DNA of 64,000 bases from Leptobrachium leishanense (Eukaryota; Chordata; Amphibia; Anura; Megophryidae): contig CM019064.1 of NCBI GenBank assembly GCA_009667805.1, forward strand, positions 268,813,662 to 268,877,661. Reading direction: 5' to 3'. Positions 1-10,700 of the stretch are shown here, one piece after another; position 1 is the stretch's first letter, and every line of letters begins with the position of its first letter. The position numbers were made by a program, and so were the translations under genes. The notes beneath the pieces were generated by a model. The model was not told where the DNA came from, made no database searches, and saw only the letters and a program-made list of their open reading frames with translations.

Positions 1-592
1 GATCACATTTGAGAAACTGTTCACTTCAGTGGCTCTCAATGTACGAACATTATAATGTAAACCCTTACCTTTCCAATGACACCTCATTTGACTTTGTGTA
101 ATGTAAACAATGGAGATACAGGAGTCCAAAGTACCCTTGCATCTCCGTACAGTGGTTCTGCAATTACATTTTAGGTGATGCAATCTGTAAGCACTGTGCC
201 ATCTTCACCACACTTGCCCTTCATGTTGGAAATGAGAAGGTGAATTATTACAGCTGCATTGCTTGCTTCATACCTTAAAAGCATACAATGGAACTCGGAC
301 CTTTCCAGTGACACCTCACTTGACCTTGGGGCTGTATAGGAGTGGAGATACAGGGATCCAAAGGACCCCTACCTCTCCATACAAGAGATTGTCCCAGCAA
401 TGCTGGGGGGTGGGGGGCTTTTTTCTGACATAATCATACCTGTGCACATTAATGTCTGCGTTTGGGGAGAGGGGTCCCAAAGGGAGATCAAAGATTTCAG
501 TCTGCTGCTGTTGAGGCCCCAGATCAGCTCCATACTGTGGCAAAGCGACAATGCACTGGACAGGTTGTCCTCAATTTAAAGGGAGACTCGAA
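1..592. repeat. Dispersed-repeat fragment in CBLB intron
   Basis: No exon is visible. The stretch carries segments seen again elsewhere: a module mentioning a short 'ggagatacag..gtccaaag' string occurs near 110-135 and 344-365 and again near 24538-24558. 'acctca(c/t)ttgac(c/t)tt' recurs near 83, 310 and 24867. It is probably an old, truncated copy of the F-type (TTAA-flanked) element described below. The left end is outside the window. It lies within the CBLB transcript upstream of the first visible exon. Confidence 0.4.
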
Positions 593-1500
593 CAGGGCCG
601 GATTTTTAAGTAGATATGTGCACCTACAACAAGGGGGCGCCTTGCTCTGGGAAAAACAAGAGAAAAAAATCCCCCAAATTTGCAAATTTATAATCCTTTA
701 ACGTTCTAGTTCTTTGGAGCCTTACAGGCTACAGGAACTTATAAAATACCGTTTGAGAGGTGAGATTATGGTCTTTCCAATGATTCCAAACATTACCAGG
801 TGTATTAAAAACTATAATAAAGTAAAAATCTATCTTTTTTCTAATACAATTATAAAGTGAACATTGATACTGCACTAACGCACCTTCTCATTTCACACAC
901 TGCCAGCAAGTGTGGAGATGATGGCACAACACATTGTTTCTTCGACAACCTAAATCGCGACACTGCAGTGTTGACTTTGGCAGGGTGACTTTGGAACCTT
1001 GCATCTCTGACTTTTACAACGCACAAGGTCAAGTGAGGTGTCAGTGGAAAGGTCAGAATCTGACCAATGATAATAATAAACATGACCATGTAATGTGTAA
1101 AATAATAATAATAATGAAATTTAAAAATAAATGCAAAATTTACTTTTTTCTGTTCTAAGGCAGAGGCATTATGTGCTTTTTCTTAAAGCAGCGGTATTGT
1201 TTGCTTTATAACTCACCTTTCCACTTCCCACGCTGGGAGCAAATGTGGAGATGATGGCACAATGTGTTATTAGACATTGATTCCTCTCAAAGAAAAGCTT
1301 TTGCTTCAATAAAGGTAACTAAGTCTGCCCCCCTTCTTTTGATGTGCAGTGAGAAACTGGTTCTCCATTTTTTTTAAAAAAATGGTAGCTGTTTTTTTTG
1401 GTTTCCCCAAAACAAAAAATAAAAGTTTTGCCACTTTTTTTGGTGGGGGGGCTCCAGTTTTCTGTGCATTACAGGCTACTGAGATATAAATCTGGCCCTG
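593..1500. mobile_element. hAT-like non-autonomous element (family G, long copy)
   Basis: The element starts CAGGGCCGGATTT and ends AAATCTGGCCCTG, so the termini are inverted repeats of the CAGGG..CCCTG kind common in hAT MITEs. Its internal sequence matches the shorter copy at 20510-20941: both have 'attatgg(t)c(tt)' followed by a 'ttaccagg/taaccagg' block, and a 'ctcatttc..cacactgccagcaagtgtgga' block. I could not find a clear 8-bp target duplication. It carries no transposase. It sits in a CBLB intron. Confidence 0.5.
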
Positions 1501-3269
1501 AACCCAAGGACACATGCAGCATGTCTTCTGCAGCCCCTACCACTCATATTAACCATAGTGTCCTTTTTAAGTTTTAAGAGCATGAATGTCAAAGCTTTTA
1601 GAATGAAAAGAATAAATAATTTCTTGTCCTTTTCGAAACCAATGAATAAATACTTTTAGTCGAAAAGGTTTGAACACAACATTTTGAATAGAGGGAGAAA
1701 ATGGCACGAAAGATTGCTATTTAGTTAGACTGCCATAATGATAAACCAACTGCTGGTTCTTTTTCTTATCGCGGCATGGTCAGAAATCTGACAATACCAT
1801 TTTCTTCTTGTAAGTTCATTTTATTTAAACGGGGGAAAAAAAAACATTTCTCCACTGTAGCTGGGTGCATTTCATACTTGTTCTTTTTTTTTTTATCTTT
1901 TGACTACAGCCTTCTTAAAACCTTTGTTTTGTTATCGTACCTTTACAACGTTTAAGAGTGTCCCGTCGCTTAAAGTGTGTAAATCCAGAAGCAAACTTCA
2001 ATTTCTTGGTTAATGTGCTCATGGAAAATCATATCCTCTCTCTCCTAAGCTACAAATACCAGAGTACAATAAGATTAGATAACATTACCCCAAGGACTCC
2101 TGACAGCTCAAAAGCAGAGTATGTTCTGTTTCTACTTAAGTGGTCTGTATCCCTTTGCTGGTTCCTTATTGGATTCTGTTGCTCTGCAGTAAATTAACCT
2201 CTACCTTTCTGACATGTTGGGACATACAGAACAGCTGGCATGTTGCAGAAAACATTAATTGGATTCTCTTTAGCATTCTGGACAGTTTTATTTATTCTTT
2301 TAACTTTTCTTAGACTGCTTTTCAAGACAGGCTTTCATGGCAACAATAGCCACTGTTGAGAATTATTTGCATGTAATTTATAGGAACTATGAAATGCTTC
2401 CAGACAGCATCAATACTAATCATCTCTAGAGATGGAGAGTGCTAACGCCTAGCTATACATTTCTTCTTTCCCACAAACATACTCGTAACTGTGCATTACC
2501 ATGAAACCGCACATAAGCATTGATCTTTGCTTATGAAGGTTTATAACAAGCAAGGCAGTAAATGTACGTGGTAACTTGGAGAAACTGCCAAATTATGTTG
2601 AGTAGTTAAATTATATATTATTCCTCTTGAATTTGGAGAGGAAATATAATTTCTCATTCATTCACAAGTGCTTCATTTTCAGAGCGGGCTGGTTTATTGC
2701 AGATTTCACGGAGTTCATTTACAAAGGCACTTTGCTTGTAGAGAGTGGAAATATGACTTTATTTCTGTAGATATGCCTACCCGTGCTTTATGTTTTATAA
2801 ATGTTTCCACGGTCAAGGGATTAGACAAACACCGCTCTAGAATATATGCACACATACATCTAGCCATATTTATTTAATGCTTCTTATGTAATGCCCTGAT
2901 CTAGGGAGGCTCAGTCATAGCAACAGGAAAGTAGTTCAGGGGGAAATTTGAATGACTCTAATGTGTAGCTCTAGGGATATCAAATTGAAGCTTCAAACGC
3001 CACCACCCTCCCTAGATCGTGTTCGGAAAAGCCATATCTGTCATTGAATTACAGGATTTGTAGTTTTACAAGAGCTGCGGGTATTCAGTTTGTGCTATGT
3101 TTGGAAAGTCTTTTAGATAGCAGTATGGATGGACTAATTATTTTTTCACGGATTGACATTATTTTATATTTGGATGATAAACCTTTCAGCGAATCTTTTC
3201 AGATGAAGAAATGTCAATTTTGTAACAGAACCAAGTTAAAATAATGCATGGATTTTCTTCTGTGAACAG
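1501..3269 (+). other. CBLB: CBLB intron, no recognised feature
   Basis: AT-rich intronic sequence upstream of the first visible exon. I see no exon, RNA gene or identifiable repeat with clear ends. The last bases before 3270 form the splice acceptor (TGTGAACAG), with a modest pyrimidine stretch in front of it. Confidence 0.5.
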
Positions 3270-3407
3270 GTGATGAGCACTTTGACAGTTCCCCTCCCTC
3301 ACAGCCTCCACCTCCTCCTCCGGCACGTTCCTGCATCACAGAGCATACAAAACCCATTACTTCTGGAAACAGACCGAGCTCGTGTGTGGATTTATTTCTT
3401 CCTTCTG
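3270..3407 (+). CDS. CBLB: CBLB coding exon, proline-rich C-terminal region (internal exon, 46 codons)
   Basis: Internal exon of Cbl-b, a RING-type E3 ubiquitin ligase that damps receptor tyrosine-kinase and T-cell-receptor signalling at the plasma membrane and endosomes. The exon begins with the last two bases of a split Gly codon (phase 1). It reads on through D-E-H-F-D, then a run of six prolines followed by A-R, and ends V-D-L-F-L-P-S plus one base. The order (acidic start, polyproline, Arg, Ser/Gly-rich, DLFL) matches the vertebrate Cbl-b tail from general knowledge of the family. The polyproline run is a likely SH3 ligand. AG precedes 3270 and GTAAGA follows 3407. At 138 bp it is frame-neutral, so skipping it would not break the reading frame. 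The RING, TKB and upstream proline-rich parts lie outside the window to the left. Confidence 0.88.
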
Positions 3408-6400
3408 GTAAGACTAATAGTGTAAAATAATAATAACAAAAAAAAAAATATATAATAATCGGATAAAGAAATATAGATCTCGGTTAATCTTTTTCGGATT
3501 TTCTTTTTTCCCAATTCACATGCTTTATTGATTTCACGTCTTCTAGAAAGATGGTCATTGTGACCAGTTATGGGTTTTTGGAAACTAATGAGCGCATAAA
3601 CTGGTGATATATTTATTTGGTAGTCATTTTAACCCACGGCTACCATGTCCAATTGGGATAAAAACAATAATTTAGTGTATATGTTGCTTTTCAAAGATAC
3701 CTGAAACATTTTAAGTATGTACTATAAATTGTATAATTGAACGCTTTGTTGTTGTTTTCTATTAACCTAGGTTGTACAGTATCTCCTATATTGCATTCTT
3801 TCAGTTATGGTCTATACAATCAGGATAACATACTTTAAGAAGAAATAAAAATCCAGGTGACACGTCACTGTGGTATATGGCAAACCACCACAATGTTGTC
3901 ATTTTCACTTTTTGCGTGGCTAATATTATTAAATGAAAAATTTACAAAAAAATAACTCGAGCATGATTTGCATTCTGTCTGTATCATGTCTGAAGTGAAT
4001 GATAATGTATAAGAAAGGCTACCATGATAGTCAGCCATTGTATGTTTTACTTGCAGTGACATATACCAAAATACAGCCATTCCTTCCAGATAGATTTTGC
4101 AAACATATCCGTATTTTTCCGTGTATAAGACGCCCCTCCCATGTATAAAACTGGCAACGCTCAGAAGAGGCCCACATCTGGTACCAGATACTCCCGTGTA
4201 GAAGACGAACCCCAATTTCTGGCTCAACGATTTTAGACAAAAGTATGGTCTTATACACCGAAAAATACTGAAAGTTATATTTAAACCTGAAACACAAATG
4301 TTTATTTTTTTGGAAAATATGTTCATGGATCGTTTGCAGTACAAAAATATGAAAGTACAATACACAAAGACACTTAAACAATAGCAACAAGAGAAGGCAT
4401 AACAGAAGTGGTGACAAGCGACCTCGTGATAGGTAATGTCCTACGGTAAGGCCACATATATAGGGAAAATTAACAGCTATCTAAACCGGACTAGGATGTA
4501 GTCTGGAGGGGTACATCAAGGCAGGGCAGAGACATTAGTGGAAATTGCACAGTCCGGCTGAGGCCAGAAAACAAGGTAAAGTGGAATCAGAAGGTGTAGA
4601 GGGGACCGGTGGTAAGCCCCTAGCATTTGCAAGGAGTACCAGGGAGCACAGAAAGGAGTTTTCATGTCCTCAAGGAGAACCTTAATGAGAGGAGACTAGG
4701 CAAGAAAAAATGTCTTTGTCCTATCCTCCTGGTCTAAGGATGCTTCCATCCACTCAGCCAAATACAAATTATTTTACTCTAAAATGTCAACATGATCTAT
4801 TTAGATAACTGGCATTAGTGATACAAAGTAATCAGAAAACAAATATATTGTAATAATGGTATTCATGGTTGTGAGTTATTTACTGTGCATTATCTCTTTA
4901 TCATCTAAATTCTGTATAACTGCATTTATTAAGAAAACTAATTGCAAAAACAATGTAGACAGGAATGATAAAGCACACATTTACAGAAAAATACGTCCAC
5001 GTAACTTCAGATTATTATATCCCTGAGCCCTTTGGGGGATACTGCAGATTCTTGGTCAATACTCTAGTGGAAATTCTTCTTTCTAAGATATAAATGGCAA
5101 TTATCTAAAGTTGTGTGTGTATTCTTCCATATAGTAATCTCCACTTAATAGCTATATTTGCTTTGCGGTGGTCAGGTGTCATGATTGCAAAATATCTTTC
5201 ATTAAAAGCATTCTGTTCAGAGCCATCAAGAACAAACAGGATATTTATTTTTGACTGGAAGCAAAAGAATAATTGGAGCTGTTCTGGCCTGTATCCTCAG
5301 TTCTTGTTTTAGACTTACAATTGGGAATAGCAGTCCGTTTTGATGTTTTTTAAAAATTACTGTTAGCTAATTTGGAGCTTTCAATGCAGTGGGCTTTGTA
5401 TCCTCCACTGCCCCAAACTAGTAACCGCACGCGGCCTCGCAAACTCTTGTAGTACAAACAATTGTGCAATAATTTATTAATAAACTCTGCATTTTCAGTG
5501 CCTTCGTATAGCTTATGTCTAAATCTGGAAGAGGGTTAAATGTCATCTGTCATTTTTTTAAATGACATTGGAAAGAATTTGTTGTTGCATTGCAAGTAGT
5601 GACAGAATAAGCTCAAGTCACTCCCTATGACATTTTATTTGTACAAGGTAATTTTAATTGACAGGCAATGGGCATCAGCGTAATTAATTCTGAGATAACT
5701 AATATGTATATGTGTATATATATATATTCTGACATTGTTCCTTGCCCAATATGCACAGGATTAATCAAAATCTTCAATTTATACTTTTACAATGTACATC
5801 TTAAATAAACTGCTGACATTAAAGTTTACAGTTTATTGCAGTATGTGCTGTGCTGTTTTCACTAAATCAGTCTTCTTAATATGCAATTTAAATCAGATTA
5901 TGTTCCTGTTGCACAATATTCAGTTCTGGTGGCCAAAGCACCTAAAGGAGAGTAGGTTGTGTTGTGTGAGCTTATATTGAGAAATTATGACCATAAATCA
6001 CTGTGGAATACACCAGGGAGTAAACCACAATAACAAATATGAGCAAGGTTAATACTCTTTATGATTTAGAACTCAAAGGTATCCGGTAGTGAATTATTTA
6101 TTGAAGAATGATTAGTCTTTAATTTATAGTAGATACAGATTTTTTTGTTCCTCCTAATTCCAAAGCATGTGCCATTTTTAGTCAAATTGCAATTTTTAAT
6201 TGGAATTTATTTAGCTTGCAATATGTGTGGACTTTTTTTTTTTTTACTGCTTGGCCATATAGTAAATCACAAAATGAGCAACATGGCTTCCTTCATATGT
6301 TTCTCTGACCTACTTTACATATTTTCTTTTCTTTGTAGTTTATCTGGGTTTCTTCTAAATGTATAAATAAAATATCTCCTCCAAACCGTAGCAAACTGAT

Positions 6401-6788
6401 GGAAATGCATGCTACCTTTTGGATCAGATGAACAAGAATTTTACCATATGTCTGTAAAATGTTATGTTTACTTGATCATTTCTCTTAGTACAATTTTATG
6501 TTTAATGCACATCTGTTCCATATGGAAAGTGATAGACCCTTATTGCAAACATAAACACAATAAATTAAAGTTTTACACACAAGACATAATACAGCAAATT
6601 GAGAAACGGGTAACATGCATGCTCTTCCATGGATCTCTCCTTCCGTATGTAACGCCTCCTATTTTTATAAAATGCATAACATGACATTTCTGCAGGAATC
6701 CTTCATTGGCGTCGCTGCTTTTTGTTAATCCTTTCATTGTGTATTTTGTATATGCATGGTTTTATTTAACTTTTTTATTTTTTTGTAG
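3408..6788 (+). other. CBLB: CBLB intron between the first two visible exons
   Basis: Donor GTAAGA at 3408. The acceptor at 6788 is preceded by a strong T-rich tract ending TTTTTTGTAG. It holds one palindromic MITE (4114-4265). The rest, including 4430-4770 and 4800-6780, is AT-rich sequence in which I recognise nothing. A short (TA/TG) alternation lies near 5704-5728. Open frames such as 3865-4365 (minus) run through the MITE and are not genes. Confidence 0.8.
4114..4265. mobile_element. Palindromic MITE with TA flanks ('TTTTTCCGTGTATAAGACG' type)
   Basis: The left end TTTTTCCGTGTATAAGACG and right end CTTATACACCGAAAAA are inverted copies. Both sides are flanked by TA, fitting a Tc1/mariner-style target duplication. 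The interior is a poor palindrome with 'cccctcccatgtataaaac' and 'ctcccgtgtagaagacg'. Small palindromic repeats with such 'GTGTATAAGAC' ends are widespread in vertebrates (general knowledge). It lies in a CBLB intron. Confidence 0.65.
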
Positions 6789-6890
6789 ACCATTGTTTAG
6801 AAGCACCTCTGCCTCCGACTCGAAGAGTAACAAGTGAGATCAAACTTAACAGGCTTTCTCAAGAGTATGATCAGCTCCCTTCATGCTTAG
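6789..6890 (+). CDS. CBLB: CBLB coding exon, short C-terminal linker (34 codons)
   Basis: Second visible Cbl-b exon. A split Asp codon is completed by the first two bases. The reading goes H-C-L-E-A-P-L-P-P-T-R-R, ends in S-Q-E-Y-D-Q-L-P-S-C-L, and leaves one base for the next exon (phase 1 to phase 1). The P-L-P-P-x-R-R and (D/E)-Y-D-Q-L-P-S-C segments are the recognisable Cbl-b signature here. The tyrosine in E-Y-D-Q-L resembles a phosphorylation site, but that is inference. TAG precedes 6789 and GTAATA follows 6890. Compared with what I recall of mammalian Cbl-b, the start of this exon is about six residues shorter and diverged. The length is frame-neutral (102 bp). It lies about 3.4 kb after the previous exon and 2.3 kb before the last. 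Confidence 0.85.
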
Positions 6891-7130
6891 GTAATATTGT
6901 CCAGTAGTTCAATCGCAGCATTTGACATTAACTTGCCATGTCTATCATTGAGTCCACCTTATCAGAAATGTAGCAATCCATCTTGAAAATGTATTTTCAC
7001 TGTGTAAGTGACATACTTTTAATGGCGAAGAATTGTTAAAAACATGTTCATGATAATCGAAGGCCAGAATCAGAAATTGATAGAGACCTTAATTGCTTAC
7101 TGGTTGCAGCTATTATAGAGCATAATCATA

Positions 7131-8221
7131 CAGGGCTATTCAGAAAGAGGTGAAAACCTTAAGAATGACTGGAGAAGTGAAAATTCTAGGTCAAAATAGT
7201 CAAACCAGAAAAATTCTCCCATTTATCTCCCTTTCCAAATTGGCTATTTACAGGGTTATCCAAAGAGATTCGAATTGCTTGAGAAAGGTAACCGAACGCT
7301 GAAAATCAGCGTTCGGTTACCTTTCCTGGCCATTCGGCTATCCAGAGAGCAGGCAATTCTCCAAATCCTGGCGAATTGCCTGCACATACGGTGCCTGTTC
7401 GGTCCCTGTTCGAGGGCAGTGAAATCCCCATGAAAAAGCACTGCTTCGGCTATTCAGAGAACACAAACCAGCAGTGAAAGGTTCCCCTAATGCCCTGCCA
7501 TTCGGTGGTTTAATTCGGCAAATTTATTCAGGAGAATCCCATAGGCTTCAATGTTAAAAATATTCCCGTTTTAATTCAATATCTAATAAACCGTTCATTA
7601 TAAAATTCTGCAGCAAAAAGTCTCTTTATTTATAGATTTTTTAGGATACTTTAAGCATTTTTCTGAATTTTTTAAAAAAAAATTAAAAGTCCGATTTTTT
7701 TTTTTTTTTTTTTTTTTTCAGTTTGCTTATTTTTTTTGTAACAGCCCTCTTTATTATCATTCCCTGGACCTCCTGTGAAAATTTCAGACATTTTCGCTCA
7801 GTAGTTTCTTTGCAAACAGCGTTTCTTTTTCCCAGATTCATACAAATGGTTTTTCTAATTTATTCACTGCCTCCTCTACGTCACAGCTGCTTCGGCTCTG
7901 TGTGATTCGGCTCCTGTTCGGCTCCTGTTCGGCTCCTCTTCGAAGGTTAATCCAGATGTTTTTGCTTGTTTTCAGCGTGCATTCGGTTAGTTTTCGGTGA
8001 GTTTACGGCAGCTTTTCCCTGCAATTCGGGGACCCTGTGCTGTTTGCTGAATACACCGCAGGGTCACCGAAATGCAATCGGCAAAAGGAACCGAATTGAA
8101 GAGAACGAAAAGTCACCGAACGTGCGGTGACTTTTCGAATCTCTTTGGATAACCCTGTTAGTCTAGATTGTTCATTCTCCTGCCAATTCTCAAGGTTTTC
8201 ACCTCTCTCTGAATAGCCCCA
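7131..8221. mobile_element. Palindromic TA-MITE (about 180 bp type), split by a nested element
   Basis: The left half (7131-7250) and right half (8159-8221) match the two halves of intact copies such as 25895-26065. The left half reads CAGGGCTATTCAGAAAGAGG..GAAAATTCTAGGTCAAAATAG. The right half reads GTCTAGATTGTTC..CACCTCTCTCTGAATAGCCCC. TA flanks the outer ends. The break falls in the segment that in 25895-26065 reads 'gctatttggtctag', where a TA target is duplicated around the insert. Confidence 0.8.
7251..8158. mobile_element. TA-flanked 0.9-kb element, family B copy 1 (nested)
   Basis: Starts CAGGGTTATCCAAAGAGATTCGA and ends CGAATCTCTTTGGATAACCCTG; these are long inverted termini. TA sits at 7249-7250 and 8159-8160. 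Just inside the left end, 'ccgaacgctgaaaatcagcgttcgg' is itself a hairpin. There is no coding capacity. It is very similar throughout to 43021-43922, and its interior is related, in opposite orientation, to the C elements at 27869 and 39564. The termini suggest a Tc1/mariner-type non-autonomous element, but the family is not identified. Confidence 0.8.
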
Positions 8222-8739
8222 ATAGTCTGACAACTTGCTGTAGGAGACGGATATTATTTTTTTCAATGCAATAAAGCCGTTCCCTCTACGAAATAGGTGA
8301 TATAAAATCACCACAAGGAGTTCAATTACACTGGTACTGTCAATGAGCAATTTCTTTCACTTAATTTCCATACAAAGCGGGTAATTCTTTTAAACTAACA
8401 TTATATTCAGCTAACCACGCTGTATCACAATTATCGTGACTGCCTCCTAATGATCACACGCTCAGTGACTGTTAAAATAATAATTATACAGTAACCGAAA
8501 GCGTGTGATGTTGAAAACCAAGAACATTCTATCAGCTTAATGAGTTAAAATGAGTCTTTTAATAGTAAACATGTTAATGCATGTCACATAATCTGAAATG
8601 GCTGGATATGTGGAACACTTTGAAAAGATTTCTCAATGTACCTCCTACAACCACTGTTGAATGATGCTTCCTATCTTCAATATTAAATGCCAAAAGCAGG
8701 TTTAAATGAGTATAAGGGTGTAATGAGAACAGTGGAATT

Positions 8740-8990
8740 ATTATTATACTTTATAGAACGCCAGCATATTCCGCAGCGCTAAACAGTGGGCACAATATAG
8801 ACAGGGTTACAATACATTGAGACGGAACAACATTTGATAAAGCAGTACAGGAGGAAACAAGGGCCCTATTCTCGTGGCAATTTACAATCTAAAAGGGTTG
8901 GGGGTGAAAACAGGAGGAGGGGGAATGGAATAAATGGCCAGGCATTGTCAAATGATTGTGTGCAGGATCTATAAAAAGCTTGATGCTTAA
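8740..8990. repeat. Dispersed repeat ('ccgcagcgctaaacagtggg' type)
   Basis: The segment 'ttatagaacgccagcatattccgcagcgct' followed by 'ggcaatttacaatct' is a phrase I know as a common interspersed repeat of frog genomes, probably the untranslated tail of a LINE. Ends are not defined. It gives way to G-rich sequence (gggggtgaaaacaggaggagg). Confidence 0.45.
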
Positions 8991-9178
8991 AATCTAAGTG
9001 ATAACCATGATGTAGTAAATTAACTTTCATCTGAATCAAAGTTGTAGTTTTAAAAACTAAAGAATTCTATGGTAAGAAATATTGGGTATTATGTTATTTA
9101 TAGATGGAGTATGATATCTGCGATTTGTATGTGTTCATACTTCCCTAAGATCTATACCATGTTCCTTCTTGCTTACAG

Positions 9179-9438
9179 ATTGCTCCCAGGCACCAGCAAG
9201 GCCACCGAAGCCTCTTCCACGTCGGACAGCACCAGAAATACACCACAGAAGGCCATTCAATCCAGATGGTTCTGAAAACGTAGATGCTAAAATAGCTAAA
9301 CTGATGGGAGAAGGATTTTCCTTTGAAGAAGTTAAAAGGGCTCTGGAAATCGCTGAGAATAATGTAGATGTGGCCCGCAGTATACTGAGGGAATTTGCCT
9401 GCTGTCCACCCCCTGTGTGTCCACGTCTAAATTTATGA
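9179..9438 (+). CDS. CBLB: CBLB terminal coding exon with UBA domain and stop
   Basis: Last coding exon of Cbl-b. After completing a split Asp codon it reads [20 protein letters not shown], which includes P-K-P-L-P-R, a PxxxPR motif of the type bound by the CIN85/CD2AP SH3 domains. A UBA domain follows at about residues 38-80 of the exon: [15 protein letters not shown], then [10 protein letters not shown] and V-A-R-S-I-L-R-E-F. In Cbl-b the UBA binds ubiquitin and helps dimerise the protein. The tail ends P-R-L-N-L then TGA (9436-9438), the conserved C-terminus. Relative to the mammalian tail I recall, it has a Cys-Cys before the PPPV and a Cys in place of a Ser after it. The exon starts after TTGCTTACAG. 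Identity as CBLB rather than CBL rests on the [11 protein letters not shown] stretch and the P-R-L-N-L end. Confidence 0.95.
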
Positions 9439-10166
9439 AACATGACATTTACTGTAGACTTCAAAATCAGAAGCAATGCAGAGTGGTTTCCATTTTTATG
9501 TCTTAATTTATAACAGTCATTCCTGTTTTAATAAGTATGGCGACGCTTCTGGGCTCTGGACCCCATCTTTGCTCTTGTACGTGGAAATGTATCAAACAAG
9601 AATAAGCAAAAAATCACAAACATACTGAACTGACAGAAACTACATAAAATGTGTTTACTTCCCAAGAAAAAAAATATCCTGTGAATCCTTTTTTTTTTTT
9701 TTTTCCATTGATTATTTTGCTTCCTAAAATGTTACTCATCTTAAATATTGAGTATTTTGTTGTAACATTTTGGCAGCACTTTCTGACCTCAAAATGCATT
9801 CTGGAAAATGCTTTTTTTTTTTTTTTTTTTTTTAAATTTGTTTCGTTCTGTCTTTGGCTTTTTAAAACGTTTTTGTACCGCAAATTTAATTTATCCAACT
9901 GCAAAGAAGTGGCCTTCACTACTGACATTCTGAGAATTATTTTGTATTTGGGGAAGGGCGGTGGGTGGGGGTATTAGAATGTAAAAAGGAAAGTAATGTA
10001 TGTTGGTAGGTTGCAATGATATTTTGATATTTTTGTTTAGATGAGAAAAGCTGTTACTTTCGAGTTGGTAAACTTTTAATCTTCTATGATCTCAGAAGGA
10101 AATGCATAAAAGCGAAGGCTTACCATAAAATTGTAATACATTATCCATTCACACAATGGAGTTTAG

Positions 10167-10172
10167 AATAAA
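10167..10172 (+). promoter_or_regulatory. CBLB: Candidate poly(A) signal AATAAA (CBLB, proximal)
   Basis: AATAAA about 730 bases after the stop codon, within GTTTAGAATAAATAACC. No strong GT-rich element follows immediately. Confidence 0.4.
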
Positions 10173-10687
10173 TAACCATCAGCGTATGGAACAAATTTTA
10201 AATAGTTTAATTTAATCTCTGCCAAAGTATCAGAGTTTGACGTGTGGCATAAAAAAAAAAGAAGCAAATCAATTGCAGTTCTGTGTAAACTTTCTGAAAT
10301 TAAAAGGAAAAGACTTTTAAAGGGTGCTTTAATGTTCCCTGAAACGTCTGAAGAAAATGCCACGGCCTGTAGGTGGGAAATAGCAGACGCGTGTCTGTTT
10401 TAGCTTGGCACAATTTTAGCTAATATGACAGTGATTAGGTTATAATGGCATATTATGTCGATAACAGACAACAGCTTGGTTACAATTGTACGGTTTTTCC
10501 ATTTCACTTCTATTTTATTCAGTACTGTACTTTGCAGTATTTTCTGTAAAGAAATGAATACATTAAAGTGAATAACTCTCCTTATAGCTGGTGATGCCGC
10601 ACTTGTAAACATAGCTTAGGGGGGAAAATAACCCCCTCTATTGTTAAGAATTTAGATCCATACATTTGAATCGGTCAAGTCAGTTGC

Positions 10688-10693
10688 AATAAA
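10688..10693 (+). promoter_or_regulatory. CBLB: Candidate poly(A) signal AATAAA (CBLB, distal)
   Basis: AATAAA in CAGTTGCAATAAAGCACC, followed within about 10-20 bases by 'ccattgttaagcctg'. This is a plausible 3' end about 1.25 kb after the stop. Confidence 0.45.
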
Positions 10694-10700
10694 GCACCAT

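Larger units (their letters stand above)
6891..9178 (+). other. CBLB: Last CBLB intron
   Basis: Donor GTAATA at 6891; acceptor TTGCTTACAG ends at 9178. About half the intron is transposon: a palindromic TA-MITE (7131-8221) interrupted by a 0.9-kb element (7251-8158), then a dispersed repeat around 8740-8990. In 8222-8739 and 8991-9178 nothing is recognised. Confidence 0.8.
9439..10700 (+). other. CBLB: Putative CBLB 3' untranslated region
   Basis: AT-rich sequence directly after the stop with long T runs (about 9690-9706 and 9811-9832) and no recognised transposon. Two canonical AATAAA hexamers lie at 10167 and 10688. The true end cannot be set from sequence alone; the UTR could extend to about 11.9 kb, where repeats resume. 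Confidence 0.6.

Noticed and set aside
3865..4417. 166-aa and 128-aa minus-strand open frames
   Set aside because: They cross a palindromic MITE and intronic AT-rich DNA; no domain or codon bias seen.
9614..9977. Overlapping open frames after the CBLB stop
   Set aside because: Produced by poly(T)/poly(A) tracts in the 3' UTR; no conserved features.
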